A stretch of 64,000 bases of DNA from Fusobacterium perfoetens ATCC 29250 (GCF_000622245.1 NZ_JHXW01000004.1:151138-215137); one strand, 5' to 3'. Positions 18,063 through 25,905 are shown, counted from the first letter of the stretch. Numbers and translations are program-made. Notes: generated by a model from the letters alone, not told the origin.

Positions 18063-18560
18063 TTATATCCCCCTTTTTATTTTTAGTATAATAGTTTCTA
18101 ATGATAGTGCTATATTACGGAAAATTCCTATACCTCTTTCTAATCTAATATCTAGTAATCCCTGAAAAACTATATATAAAATAGCTGTTATTATAAAAGA
18201 AAATATAATAAGTTTTATTATATTTTTTTCTCCTAAAAGAGCTCCATAAGCAATTAGAAATATAAAACAACTTGTTATAAATCCTATGTAAGACATTGAA
18301 ATTGTCATAAAAACTATTAAAAGCATTCCTATAAATAATTTACTTTTAAAAAAATCAAAAATATTTATTTTTTCTATTTTTTTTTGTTTTAAGTTTGTTA
18401 TTAAATTTGAAAATAAAAGAATTATCATCAATATTAAAATAATTCTAGGCCAAAATGCTGCTCCTAACTCAGTTGGTGTTGGAGTAGGAGATTGTATTCC
18501 TACTAAAAAGAAACAATAAATACTAAATATTATTAATCCTATTGAAAATAAAATATCCAA
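18063..18560 (-). CDS. tctB: tripartite tricarboxylate transporter, small membrane subunit
   Basis: This is the small four-helix membrane subunit that partners TctA. The sequence is poorly conserved, as usual, but the size (165 aa), four hydrophobic segments and the short motif ELGAAFWPRIILI after the first helix fit TctB. The start is taken as the TTG at 18560, five bases after a near-consensus AAGGTGGTGA site; a GTG at 18572 would overlap that site. It lies between tctC and tctA, with a hairpin before it. Confidence 0.88.
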   Translation of the reverse strand: MDILFSIGLIIFSIYCFFLVGIQSPTPTPTELGAAFWPRIILILMIILLFSNLITNLKQKKIEKINIFDFFKSKLFIGMLLIVFMTISMSYIGFITSCFIFLIAYGALLGEKNIIKLIIFSFIITAILYIVFQGLLDIRLERGIGIFRNIALSLETIILKIKRGI

Positions 18561-18579
18561 AATTTTCACCACCTTTTAT

Positions 18580-18615
18580 AAAAAAAAGAGTGTAGAGAGT
18601 ATACACTCTTTTTTA
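18580..18615 (-). terminator. hairpin with T-run between tctC and tctB
   Basis: AAAAAAGAGTGTA pairs with TACACTCTTTTTT around a short GAGAG loop directly after tctC. On the minus strand it has the form of an intrinsic terminator inside the operon. This would allow more binding protein than membrane subunits to be made, either by partial termination or by protecting the tctC mRNA end. Confidence 0.75.
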
Positions 18616-18624
18616 ATTCATTTA

Positions 18625-19602
18625 CTATTTTTTGCCAAAAAGTTCTGTTAAATCTTTATAATCTTGATCCCATTGTGCCTTAAAATCAGCAGTGTTTTTC
18701 CATCCTTGTCTTTGATCTAATCCTTCTGTTTTAGCCCATTTTTGGAATGATTCACTAGCTATAGCTTTTTCTGCTGCATTTTCAAAAGCTTTTAGTGCTT
18801 TTTCAGGTGTTCCTTTTATATAGAAAATTCCCCTAGCAGGTCCAAAGAAACAATCTAAACCTAACTCTCCTGCACATTGAACATTTTCAAATCCTGGTAA
18901 TGTTAATCTTTCTTCAGTTGCTGTTAATATAACTTTCATATCCCCAGAAGCTATCATTGCTGATACTTCAGCTGGACCAACAACAGCAAGACCTACATGC
19001 CCTCCAATAACATCTGCATTTAATTGAGACCCTTCAGTATAAGCAACTGGCTCTATAGCATCACCAAAAGCATTTTTTACACAAGCTGTATCAAGCCCTG
19101 TTATTGACATAACTCCTGCTTTTACTTTTCCTGGATTTTTAGCCACATAATCCATTAATTCTTCATAAGTATTATATGGAGCTTTTGCTCCTGTTACAAA
19201 TATATTAACATCATGTACCATTTGTACTAAAGGTTGTAATGTGCCATAAACATCATAATCTGTTGCCCCTGCTATTTGAGCTAATAATGGAGATGGTGTT
19301 GCCATTATGTATGTATATCCATCTGCTGGTTGTTTTGCTCCAAATTCTATTCCTGATACTCCTCCTGCTCCAGCTCTATTGTTAACAACAACTGGTACAC
19401 CTAATTCTTTTTCAAGTGCTGTTGCAAAATTTCTTGTAGTTGTATCTGCTCCTCCACCATTTCCCCAAGGACAAATAATTTCTACTTTTCTTTCCCATTC
19501 CCATTCTCCATTAGTTTGAGTCTGGTCATTACCACCACATCCTCCAAATATTAGTAACAATGATGCAGATATTGCTGCAAACAAACCTCTTTTTTTAAAC
19601 AT
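18625..19602 (-). CDS. tctC: tripartite tricarboxylate transporter solute-binding lipoprotein
   Basis: TctC binds the tricarboxylate outside the membrane. Its 325 aa begin with a signal peptide and a lipobox LIFGGC, so the mature protein is probably anchored through Cys22. The binding fold follows: KVEIICPWGNGGGADTTTR is the usual P-loop-like ligand segment, then NNRAGAGGVSG and PADGYTYI, all hallmarks of the family. It is the first gene of tctCBA, behind a strong promoter with a GTATAC operator, and is followed by a terminator-like hairpin. Confidence 0.94.
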   Translation of the reverse strand: MFKKRGLFAAISASLLLIFGGCGGNDQTQTNGEWEWERKVEIICPWGNGGGADTTTRNFATALEKELGVPVVVNNRAGAGGVSGIEFGAKQPADGYTYIMATPSPLLAQIAGATDYDVYGTLQPLVQMVHDVNIFVTGAKAPYNTYEELMDYVAKNPGKVKAGVMSITGLDTACVKNAFGDAIEPVAYTEGSQLNADVIGGHVGLAVVGPAEVSAMIASGDMKVILTATEERLTLPGFENVQCAGELGLDCFFGPARGIFYIKGTPEKALKAFENAAEKAIASESFQKWAKTEGLDQRQGWKNTADFKAQWDQDYKDLTELFGKK

Positions 19603-19640
19603 ATTCTCACCATCCTTAAACTTTATTAAAATCCCGAATC

Positions 19641-19695
19641 TTGTATACAGGATTAATCTTAATAAGATTTTATCTTATTTTCTTCATTTTGTCAA
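19641..19695 (-). promoter_or_regulatory. promoter and TTGTATACAG operator of tctCBA
   Basis: Minus strand: TTGACA (19695-19690), 17-base gap, TAAAAT (19672-19667), then CTGTATACAA (19650-19641) with core GTATAC at 19648-19643. The flanks extend it to an imperfect 18-base palindrome AATC...GATT. The position relative to the -10 (18 bases to the core) matches the two other operators. Confidence 0.7.
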
Positions 19696-19758
19696 TCTTT
19701 TTTTAGTCTTATTTACGAAATTTTATTCTGAATTTAAAACAAAATAAATATAATATAT

Positions 19759-20727
19759 CTATTTTTTTTCTTTGATAATACCTGTATAAAAAATTTCTTT
19801 TTTATTATTTTCTTTAAGAAGAATTACTCCACCTTTTTCATTAATTCCAATAACTTTTCCAACTATTATTCTTGTATTAGTTTTTAATGTAACAACTTTA
19901 TCAAGAAATAAAAAATCTTTTAAATACTCCTCTATTAGAATTTTTCTATTTGAAATATAACGTTTATCACATATTAAGTTTTCTAATTCATTCAATATAT
20001 TACAAATTAAAGTTTTTCTATTTATTTCTATTCCTTTTTCTAGTCTAAGTGATGTAACTTTATCTTTAATAGTTTTTGGAAAAGATAAATTATTAACATT
20101 AATTCCTATTCCAATAACAATATATTCTATATTATTAGTATCACATTCTATATTGCATTCTGTTAAAATTCCAGCTACTTTTTTATTATTAATTATAATA
20201 CTATTCCAATCACTCATTGGAGAAATACCAGTTGATTGAAATATCCCTCTAATTACGGCTACAGTTGATGTCAAAGATAATAATTTTAAAGAATCTAAAA
20301 AAATATTCTTTTTTAATAAAATACTCATATATATCCCTTTCTCTTTTGGAGAATAAAAATACTTTTCATTTTTTGCTCTTCCATTGATTTGTTCCTCAGC
20401 TATTACTACTGTTCCATGTTGTAAAGAATCAACTTCTTTTTTTATATAAGTATTTGTAGAATCTATTTGCTCAAAATATAGAATCTTACTCCCAATTTCT
20501 TTACATTGAATATTTGTTTTTATATCAAATTCATTTATATTATTATCATCATATAAACAGTACCCTTTATTATTAACTCCTACTATATTATAACCACTTT
20601 TTTTCAAAGAATTAATTCCTTTCCAAATGGCTGTCCTAGAAACTAAAAGAACAGAACTAAGATATTCTCCTGAAACAAAAGTACCTTTATTTTTTAATAA
20701 AATTTCTAAGATTTTATATTTTGTCAT
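19759..20727 (-). CDS. BirA-like protein with HTH and degenerate ligase motif
   Basis: The architecture is that of bifunctional BirA (322 aa): an N-terminal winged helix (SGEYLSSVLLVSRTAIWKGI, residues 19-38), a central biotin-ligase fold and a C-terminal SH3-like domain. However, the biotinyl-AMP loop, normally GRGRRG, reads GRAKNEK (116-122), and the usual KWPND reads DWNSI (173-177). K183 in NKKVAGIL and the GIGINVN strand are kept. Activity as a ligase therefore looks impaired, and a role mainly as a repressor sensing biotin or another ligand is inferred. A second BirA without the DNA-binding domain but with an intact loop lies at 60757-61467. The gene is divergent from the antiporter, with an inverted repeat over its promoter. 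Confidence 0.85.
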   Translation of the reverse strand: MTKYKILEILLKNKGTFVSGEYLSSVLLVSRTAIWKGINSLKKSGYNIVGVNNKGYCLYDDNNINEFDIKTNIQCKEIGSKILYFEQIDSTNTYIKKEVDSLQHGTVVIAEEQINGRAKNEKYFYSPKEKGIYMSILLKKNIFLDSLKLLSLTSTVAVIRGIFQSTGISPMSDWNSIIINNKKVAGILTECNIECDTNNIEYIVIGIGINVNNLSFPKTIKDKVTSLRLEKGIEINRKTLICNILNELENLICDKRYISNRKILIEEYLKDFLFLDKVVTLKTNTRIIVGKVIGINEKGGVILLKENNKKEIFYTGIIKEKK

Positions 20728-20740
20728 AAGCTTTCTCCTA

Positions 20741-20790
20741 AAAATAACATTATTATTTTTATTATATAATGTTATTTAATTGAAATTCAA
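20741..20790 (-). promoter_or_regulatory. promoter and inverted repeat before the BirA-like gene
   Basis: Minus strand: TTGAAT (20790-20785), 18-base gap, TATAAT (20766-20761). The inverted repeat AAATAACAT-N18-ATGTTATTT (20742-20750 and 20769-20777) brackets the -10. This is the expected place for autorepression. The arms do not match the TTGTAAAC/GTTTACAA form of known BirA operators. Confidence 0.5.
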
Positions 20791-20805
20791 TATAAATTTA
20801 TTTAA

Positions 20806-20848
20806 TTGCTTTTATTTGAATAAAATGTTATAATACATAATAGTATAC
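20806..20848 (+). promoter_or_regulatory. promoter of the antiporter gene, with a GTATAC palindrome near the start site
   Basis: TTGCTT (20806-20811) and TATAAT (20829-20834) are 17 bases apart. A GTATAC core sits at 20843-20848, only eight bases after the -10, within ATAGTATACAAA. Its placement differs from the three carboxylate operators, so it may be chance. Confidence 0.5.
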
Positions 20849-20868
20849 AAAAAAAGGAGGTCTTAAAA

Positions 20869-22260
20869 ATAGAATCTTATATCTTTATTTTTGGTTTATT
20901 ATTATTTTTTAGTCTTTGTTCAATAAAAATATCACATAAAATAAAAATTCCTTTGTTAATTATGTTTATTTTTATAGGAATGTTAGCTGGTTCAGAGGGA
21001 ATAGGAGGAATTGAATTTGAAGATTATAATTTGGCTCAAAATATAGGAAATTTTGCTCTTCTATTTATTTTATTTAGTGGAGCTTTGGAAACTAATAAAA
21101 ATGATGTTATATCTTCTTTATATCCTAGTGGGACTTTAGCTACTTTAGGAGTTTTCTTAACAGCTATATTATCAGCTACTTTTACTTATTTTTTAACAAA
21201 TTTTTCTTGGATGGAATCATTAATATTTGGAGCTTTTGTATCCTCTACTGATGCTGCTGCTGTAATATCTATATTAGGTGAGTCAAAATTAAATAAAAAA
21301 GTTAAAACTGTAATAGAAATTGAATCAGGAAGTAATGACCCAATGGCCTATGCTCTTATATTATTTTTTATTTCTATTTATGAAATTGGAAATTTGGATA
21401 TTATTAATGGAATAATATTTTTATTAAAACAAATTATTATAGGAGGAGCTTTAGGATTCATATTCGGAAAAATAACTATCCCAATATCTAAATTTTTATC
21501 TATAAAAAGAGAAGAATTTTTAATTATTCATGTAATTTCTTTCCTATTTATCTGTTATTCTTTGACAAATCTATTAAATGGAAATGGTTTCTTAGCAATC
21601 TATTTAATGGGAATTTTAGTAGGAAATGAAAAATTTGAATATAGAATAAATCTTTTAAGAAATATGAGAGCTTTTTCTTGGATTATGCAAATTACAATGT
21701 TCTTAATTTTAGGTTTATTAGTATTTCCTTCACAACTTTTATCTGTTATTTGGACTGGAAGTTTTTTAGCTATTTTAGTTATTATTTTAGGAAGATTTAT
21801 CGTAGTCTTTTCTCTTCTTTCTATTTTTAAATTTGATATAAAAGAAAAATTTTTTGTTTCATGGGCTGGTTTGAAAGGGGCAGTTCCTATAATATTTTCA
21901 ATAATGGCTGTAACACATGATTTAGAAAATTCTCAAATGATGTTTAATATGATATTTTATATGGTAGTATTTTCTGTCTTAATTCAAGGAACAAGTTTAA
22001 AATTTATTGCTAAATATCTTGGTCTATTAGAAAAAGATGAAGAAAACAATGAGATATCTTTAGATGAAATAGAGGAACTAGCAATAAAAAAATTGTATAT
22101 TACTCAATATTCTGATTATTTGAATAAACAAATAAAAGATTTAAATTTAGGTGAAAAAGGAATACATATAATATCTGTAAAAAGAGGTAAAAATTATTTG
22201 ACTCCTAATGGTTCTTTAAAATTTGAATCAGGAGATGAAGTTTTATTCTCTCAAAATTAA
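20869..22260 (+). CDS. cation/proton antiporter (CPA1/NhaP2-type) with apparent ATA start
   Basis: This is a membrane antiporter for K+ or Na+ against H+, of the NhaP2/CvrA type. About a dozen helices are followed by a C-terminal TrkA-C-like regulatory domain (from about residue 380, ending GDEVLFSQN). The transport core shows GAFVSSTDAAAVISIL and IEIESGSNDPMAYALI, the conserved acidic segments of the family. The first in-frame ATG or TTG codons (20953 onward) would remove the first helix. Homologous N-terminal sequence continues upstream to an ATA codon at 20869, eight bases after a perfect AGGAGG, giving 463 aa. The start is therefore most likely ATA, a rare non-standard initiation codon. 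Confidence 0.82.
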   Translation: MESYIFIFGLLLFFSLCSIKISHKIKIPLLIMFIFIGMLAGSEGIGGIEFEDYNLAQNIGNFALLFILFSGALETNKNDVISSLYPSGTLATLGVFLTAILSATFTYFLTNFSWMESLIFGAFVSSTDAAAVISILGESKLNKKVKTVIEIESGSNDPMAYALILFFISIYEIGNLDIINGIIFLLKQIIIGGALGFIFGKITIPISKFLSIKREEFLIIHVISFLFICYSLTNLLNGNGFLAIYLMGILVGNEKFEYRINLLRNMRAFSWIMQITMFLILGLLVFPSQLLSVIWTGSFLAILVIILGRFIVVFSLLSIFKFDIKEKFFVSWAGLKGAVPIIFSIMAVTHDLENSQMMFNMIFYMVVFSVLIQGTSLKFIAKYLGLLEKDEENNEISLDEIEELAIKKLYITQYSDYLNKQIKDLNLGEKGIHIISVKRGKNYLTPNGSLKFESGDEVLFSQN

Positions 22261-22288
22261 AAAAGGGATTATACATCCCTTTTTTTAA
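22259..22288. terminator. bidirectional terminator between convergent genes
   Basis: AAAAAGGGA pairs with TCCCTTTTTT around TTATACA. It serves the antiporter gene (plus) and the histidine kinase gene (minus), and overlaps the end of both. Confidence 0.82.
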
Positions 22289-23610
22289 ATTTTTATTTTA
22301 AAAGTAAAAATATCATTCTCAATCTCTAAATCAAAAGCTATCTCCAATAATTCCAATACATTTTTTATTATAGATAATCCTAGTCCTGACCCATCTACAC
22401 TTTCATTTAATGAGTTACTTCCTCTTTTAAAAGGAAAAAAAAGTTCTTCAGATTTTTCTTTTATAATATTTTTTATTTTATTTTTAATTATAAGCATATT
22501 ATTTTTATAAAAAATATTTATTTCTGAGTTTTCAGGTGAATATTTAAAAGAATTTTCAATTAGATTATCAATTACAACTTTAAAAAATCTATAATCTGTA
22601 TTAATTTTTATATCTTTCTCTATATCAATATTTATTGTTAAATCTTTTTCTAACTCAATTAATTCATACTTACTCAAACTTTCTTGTATAACTTCTCTTA
22701 AAATAAAATCCTTTTTAATCAAATTATTTTTTGAATACGAAATTTTAGATAAAAAAAGAAGATTATTTATAAGTTCTGACATCTCTCCTGTTTCTTTTAT
22801 AAGAGCAGCATATAATTTTTTCTTCTCTTTTTCTGACAAATTCGTATTTGATTCTAGATTTTGAGAAATCATATTAACTACTGATACTGGCGTTTTTAAT
22901 TGATGAGATGCATTTCCAACAAAATTTCTTAAATCATTAATTGAAATTTTTAAATTATTTGACATTTTTTCTATAGAAATAGCTAACTCTTCTATTTCAT
23001 CATTTGTATGTATACCAATTTTATCTATAAAATCTTGATTTGATATTTTTTGAGAAGCATCTCTTAATTTTTTAATATTTTTAGTAAGTTTTTTTGAAAA
23101 GAAATTAGCAAAAATAAAACTGATAATCAATGCTATAAAAATGGAAATTCCTTGTATTATAAAAACTTCAAATCTATAATTATCAAAAGCTACCAAAGGA
23201 ATAAATATTGTTAATGGTGTTTTTCCATCAATTGTATCATAATATGCTAAATATCTTCCTCCATTTTTCATAGTTCTTACTATCACTTGTTTTTCAGGTA
23301 AATCTTTTTTCAATTTATGATAATGTTCTTTCTTTATTTTCTTATAATTTGGAACCATCTTTTTTCCTAAAATTATTTGAACCCCATTTTCTGAGTTTTC
23401 TTCTATTATATATTCTAATAATTTTTCTTCATCATTTTTTAATTTTTTTACATTATTTGCAATATAAGGTATTTCTATTTTTTTTCTATAAATATAAAAT
23501 CTATCTAAAAAAGTTAAATTTAAAAATTGAGTAATCAAAATTCCTATTATACTTATAGTTATCGAAAAAATTAATAATTTTTTAGAAAAATTAAATTTTC
23601 TTTTCTTCAT
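22285..23610 (-). CDS. two-component sensor histidine kinase
   Basis: This is a membrane-bound sensor kinase of 441 aa. Two helices (about residues 13-32 and 148-170) frame a roughly 110-residue extracytoplasmic sensor. A HAMP linker follows, then the phospho-acceptor His236 in NASHQLKTPV, the N box VIDNLIENSFKYSPE and the glycine box GSGLGLSIIKNVL. The start overlaps the response regulator gene by 20 bases, so kinase and regulator are co-translated. The stimulus is not evident from the sensor region. Confidence 0.92.
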   Translation of the reverse strand: MKKRKFNFSKKLLIFSITISIIGILITQFLNLTFLDRFYIYRKKIEIPYIANNVKKLKNDEEKLLEYIIEENSENGVQIILGKKMVPNYKKIKKEHYHKLKKDLPEKQVIVRTMKNGGRYLAYYDTIDGKTPLTIFIPLVAFDNYRFEVFIIQGISIFIALIISFIFANFFSKKLTKNIKKLRDASQKISNQDFIDKIGIHTNDEIEELAISIEKMSNNLKISINDLRNFVGNASHQLKTPVSVVNMISQNLESNTNLSEKEKKKLYAALIKETGEMSELINNLLFLSKISYSKNNLIKKDFILREVIQESLSKYELIELEKDLTINIDIEKDIKINTDYRFFKVVIDNLIENSFKYSPENSEINIFYKNNMLIIKNKIKNIIKEKSEELFFPFKRGSNSLNESVDGSGLGLSIIKNVLELLEIAFDLEIENDIFTFKIKI

Positions 23611-24253
23611 AAGAATATCCCATTCCTCTCAATGTTTTAATTCTATCAGAATACTTACCTAATTTTTTTCTAAGTCTTTTCACTAAAGTATCTACAGCTC
23701 TATCTCCACCTTCATAATCAAATCCCCAAATTTCATTTATTAATTTTTCTCTGCTCAAAATAAAATTTTTATTTTTTATAAAATATTCTAAAAGTTGTGC
23801 TTCTTTAGGAGATAATTCTATTTTTTCATCATCAATTGATAACTCCAAAGTTCTTATATCAAACCCCATTCCTTCAAAATAATAATTACTTTTACCATCT
23901 ATTTTCAATATTCTTTTTATTCTAGCAAGTAAAATTTTTAAATTTATTGGTTTTGTCACATAGTCATCAGCTCCCAATTCTAATCCATATAATTCATCAA
24001 ATTCACTATCCCTAGCTGTCATCATTATAATTGGAAGTGTTGAATTCTCTCTTATTTCTTTACAAATTTCCCATCCATTTTTATTTGGTAAATTAATATC
24101 TAATAATACTAAGTCTGGAGTAAGATTATAAAATTTTTCCAAAGCTTTATCACCATCAAAAATTACAAAGGTTTCAAAATTTTCTTTTCTTAAAAAAAGT
24201 TCTATAGAATAAGCTAACTCTTTTTCATCTTCTATTATTAAAATTTTTTTCAT
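23591..24253 (-). CDS. OmpR/PhoB-family response regulator
   Basis: The protein is a 220 aa partner of the downstream histidine kinase. The receiver domain has acidic residues EDE at 8-10, the phospho-acceptor Asp52 in LLDINLP, Thr79 in MMTA and Lys101 in TKPI. A winged-helix DNA-binding domain follows (about residues 125-218) with GGDRAVDTLVKRLRKKLG as the recognition region. It is the first gene of the two-gene operon, with a CTC/GAGAGG ribosome site before its ATG. Its targets are not visible in the window. Confidence 0.93.
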   Translation of the reverse strand: MKKILIIEDEKELAYSIELFLRKENFETFVIFDGDKALEKFYNLTPDLVLLDINLPNKNGWEICKEIRENSTLPIIMMTARDSEFDELYGLELGADDYVTKPINLKILLARIKRILKIDGKSNYYFEGMGFDIRTLELSIDDEKIELSPKEAQLLEYFIKNKNFILSREKLINEIWGFDYEGGDRAVDTLVKRLRKKLGKYSDRIKTLRGMGYSYEEKKI

Positions 24254-24297
24254 AATAACCTCTCATCTTAAATTTTTATAATAAAAATTTAACATAT

Positions 24298-24340
24298 AAT
24301 AAAAAAACTGTCAATTAGTAAACCTAATTAACAGTTTTAT
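24298..24340 (-). terminator. terminator after the tRNA cluster
   Basis: On the minus strand AAAACTGT-T-AATTAG pairs with CTAATT-G-ACAGTTTT around GTTTA and is followed by a T-run, just after the tRNA-Arg gene. Confidence 0.8.
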
Positions 24341-24348
24341 TTTTTGAA

Positions 24349-24425
24349 TGGCGTACTCGAGAGGAATCGAACCCCCAACACCCTGATCCGTAGTCAAGTG
24401 CTCTATCCAATTGAGCTACGAGTAC
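24349..24425 (-). tRNA. tRNA-Arg(ACG)
   Basis: The cloverleaf can be drawn in full: acceptor GTACTCG, D arm GCTC...GAGC, anticodon loop CTACGGA with ACG (read as ICG after deamination), and T loop GTTCGAT. The CCA end is encoded. It is third in the cluster of three tRNAs and is preceded by a terminator-like hairpin. Confidence 0.95.
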
Positions 24426-24432
24426 TTATAAT

Positions 24433-24456
24433 AAAAAAAGGTAGTTAGACTACCCT
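24433..24456 (-). terminator. hairpin terminator between tRNA-Ser(GCT) and tRNA-Arg
   Basis: On the minus strand GGTAGT-CTA-ACTACC is followed directly by seven Ts. This is a compact intrinsic terminator placed before the third tRNA, which would lower tRNA-Arg output relative to the two serine tRNAs unless it has its own promoter. Confidence 0.7.
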
Positions 24457-24467
24457 TATATCCTAAA

Positions 24468-24562
24468 TGGCGGTGAAGGAGAGATTTGAACTCTCGGTAC
24501 CATTTTTAATTGGTACACTCCCTTAGCAGGGGAGCGCATTCGGCCAGCTCTGCCACTTCACC
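24468..24562 (-). tRNA. tRNA-Ser(GCT)
   Basis: A class II tRNA of 95 bases including encoded CCA. Acceptor GGTGAAG pairs with CTTCACC; the anticodon stem CTCCC/GGGAG carries loop CTGCTAA (GCT); a long variable arm GTACCA...TGGTAC is present. Confidence 0.95.
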
Positions 24563-24564
24563 AC

Positions 24565-24648
24565 TGGCGGAGAACTAGAGACTCGAACTCTAAAGCCTTA
24601 CGGCGTCGGTTTTCAAGACCGATTCCTTACCAATTAGGATAGCTCTCC
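24565..24648 (-). tRNA. tRNA-Ser(TGA)
   Basis: A class II tRNA with acceptor GGAGAGC/GTTCTCC, anticodon stem TCGGT/ACCGA around CTTGAAA (TGA), variable arm GCC-GTAA-GGC and encoded CCA. It is the first tRNA of the cluster, next to the promoter. Confidence 0.94.
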
Positions 24649-24657
24649 ACTTCAAAA

Positions 24658-24686
24658 ATTTTATCATATTCTTTCTATTTTGTCAA
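24658..24686 (-). promoter_or_regulatory. promoter of the tRNA cluster
   Basis: Minus strand TTGACA (24686-24681), 17-base gap, TAAAAT (24663-24658). The first tRNA begins ten bases after the -10, so transcription starts almost at the mature 5' end. Confidence 0.75.
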
Positions 24687-24743
24687 TATTTTTTAAGTTA
24701 AAGTTAGATTTTTTTACAAAACTATTGAAAATAAAAGAAATTT

Positions 24744-25835
24744 TTATTTTTTTATAAATCCACTCAAAATAACTCTATATTCTTCATCATAAAGAGTCAA
24801 TAATTGTCCTGGGGTAATCGCTCTTACTTTCTCATTTAAAAATTCTATTTTTACCTCATTTTCTGATAAAATTATTACTTTACAAAGATGAAACTTATCT
24901 CTTGATCTAGTCTTAGCTAAAAAAGTTTTATCACTAATTTCATCTAATTTTTTATATTTAAAAAGATTTATATCAGTTGCTATTAGATTTTCTTTAAATA
25001 AATCTTCATTATTTCCTAATATAATTTCATTTTTCTCTTTATTAAAACCTATTACATAATAAGGAGAACTTCCAGATATTCCTAGACCTTTTCTTTGACC
25101 AATAGTATAAAAACCTAATCCCATATGTTTTCCTAAAATTTTTCCATTTTTATCTACAAAATTTCCTTTTTTAGCAATCTTTCCATTTGTACTTGCAAAT
25201 AAAAATTCTTCTAATTTTCCATCTTCTATAAAGCAAATTTCTTGAGAATCTTTTTTTGCAAATACCCTTACTCCTAAATATTTTCCTAATTCTCTTACCT
25301 CTGTTTTTGTTAATCTCCCTAAAGGAAACATTAATTTTTTAACTTTTTCCTCTTTTGCTTGAGATAAAAAATATACTTGGTCTTTTGTTAGGTCATCTCC
25401 TATTTTTAATAATCCATTTTCTATATTACTATAATGTCCTGTGGCCATATAATCAGCACCTTTTTCTATAGAAAAATCTATTAATTCTCCCATTTTTATA
25501 TGCTTATTACATACAACACATGGATTAGGAGTTCTTCCATTTTCATATTCACTTACAAAATAATCAATAACTTCTTTTTTAAATTTTTCACGAACATCCA
25601 AAATATAATGTTCTATTCCTAAATCATCACATACTTTTTTAGCATCATCATCTATACTTTGATCTGTTGTTTTCATTGTAACACCAAAAATATTATATCC
25701 CTGTTTCTTTAATAGATAGGCTGTTACTGAACTATCTACTCCACCACTCATAGCTACTGCTACTGTTACTTTTGTATTCCCTCCATTATATTTGATTAAA
25801 TTATCAAATTTATTTTTTAACTCTAAATTTTCCAT
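24744..25835 (-). CDS. mnmA: tRNA-specific 2-thiouridylase MnmA
   Basis: MnmA adds sulfur to U34 of Lys, Glu and Gln tRNAs using ATP. The PP-loop SGGVDSS is at residues 30-36, the first catalytic cysteine lies in TPNPCVVCN, and the second in DSQEICFI, with the typical GLGFYTIGQRKGLGI segment after it. At 363 aa it is complete. It has its own promoter and is separated from secY by the ribosomal operon terminator. The sulfur-relay partner is not in the window. Confidence 0.95.
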   Translation of the reverse strand: MENLELKNKFDNLIKYNGGNTKVTVAVAMSGGVDSSVTAYLLKKQGYNIFGVTMKTTDQSIDDDAKKVCDDLGIEHYILDVREKFKKEVIDYFVSEYENGRTPNPCVVCNKHIKMGELIDFSIEKGADYMATGHYSNIENGLLKIGDDLTKDQVYFLSQAKEEKVKKLMFPLGRLTKTEVRELGKYLGVRVFAKKDSQEICFIEDGKLEEFLFASTNGKIAKKGNFVDKNGKILGKHMGLGFYTIGQRKGLGISGSSPYYVIGFNKEKNEIILGNNEDLFKENLIATDINLFKYKKLDEISDKTFLAKTRSRDKFHLCKVIILSENEVKIEFLNEKVRAITPGQLLTLYDEEYRVILSGFIKK

Positions 25836-25851
25836 TTATTCCTCCATAAAT

Positions 25852-25880
25852 AATATATTTATATATAAACATACTTTCAA
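25852..25880 (-). promoter_or_regulatory. predicted promoter of mnmA
   Basis: Minus strand TTGAAA (25880-25875), 17-base gap, TATATT (25857-25852), followed by GGAGG before the mnmA ATG. Confidence 0.5.
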
Positions 25881-25905
25881 AGAGTAGTCATATATCTTTA
25901 TAAAT

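Noticed and set aside
18590..18605. GTATAC within the tctC-tctB hairpin as another operator
   Set aside because: Only the central bases match; they belong to the hairpin's loop and arm, and no promoter precedes them.
20843..20848. GTATAC before the antiporter gene as a fourth regulon member
   Set aside because: It is only eight bases after the -10 rather than 16-18, and the left flank is AT-A rather than TTG. Listed only as a promoter note.
20953..22260. TTG at 20953 as start of the antiporter
   Set aside because: It removes the conserved first helix and has no ribosome site, while upstream sequence keeps coding back to a codon with a perfect site.
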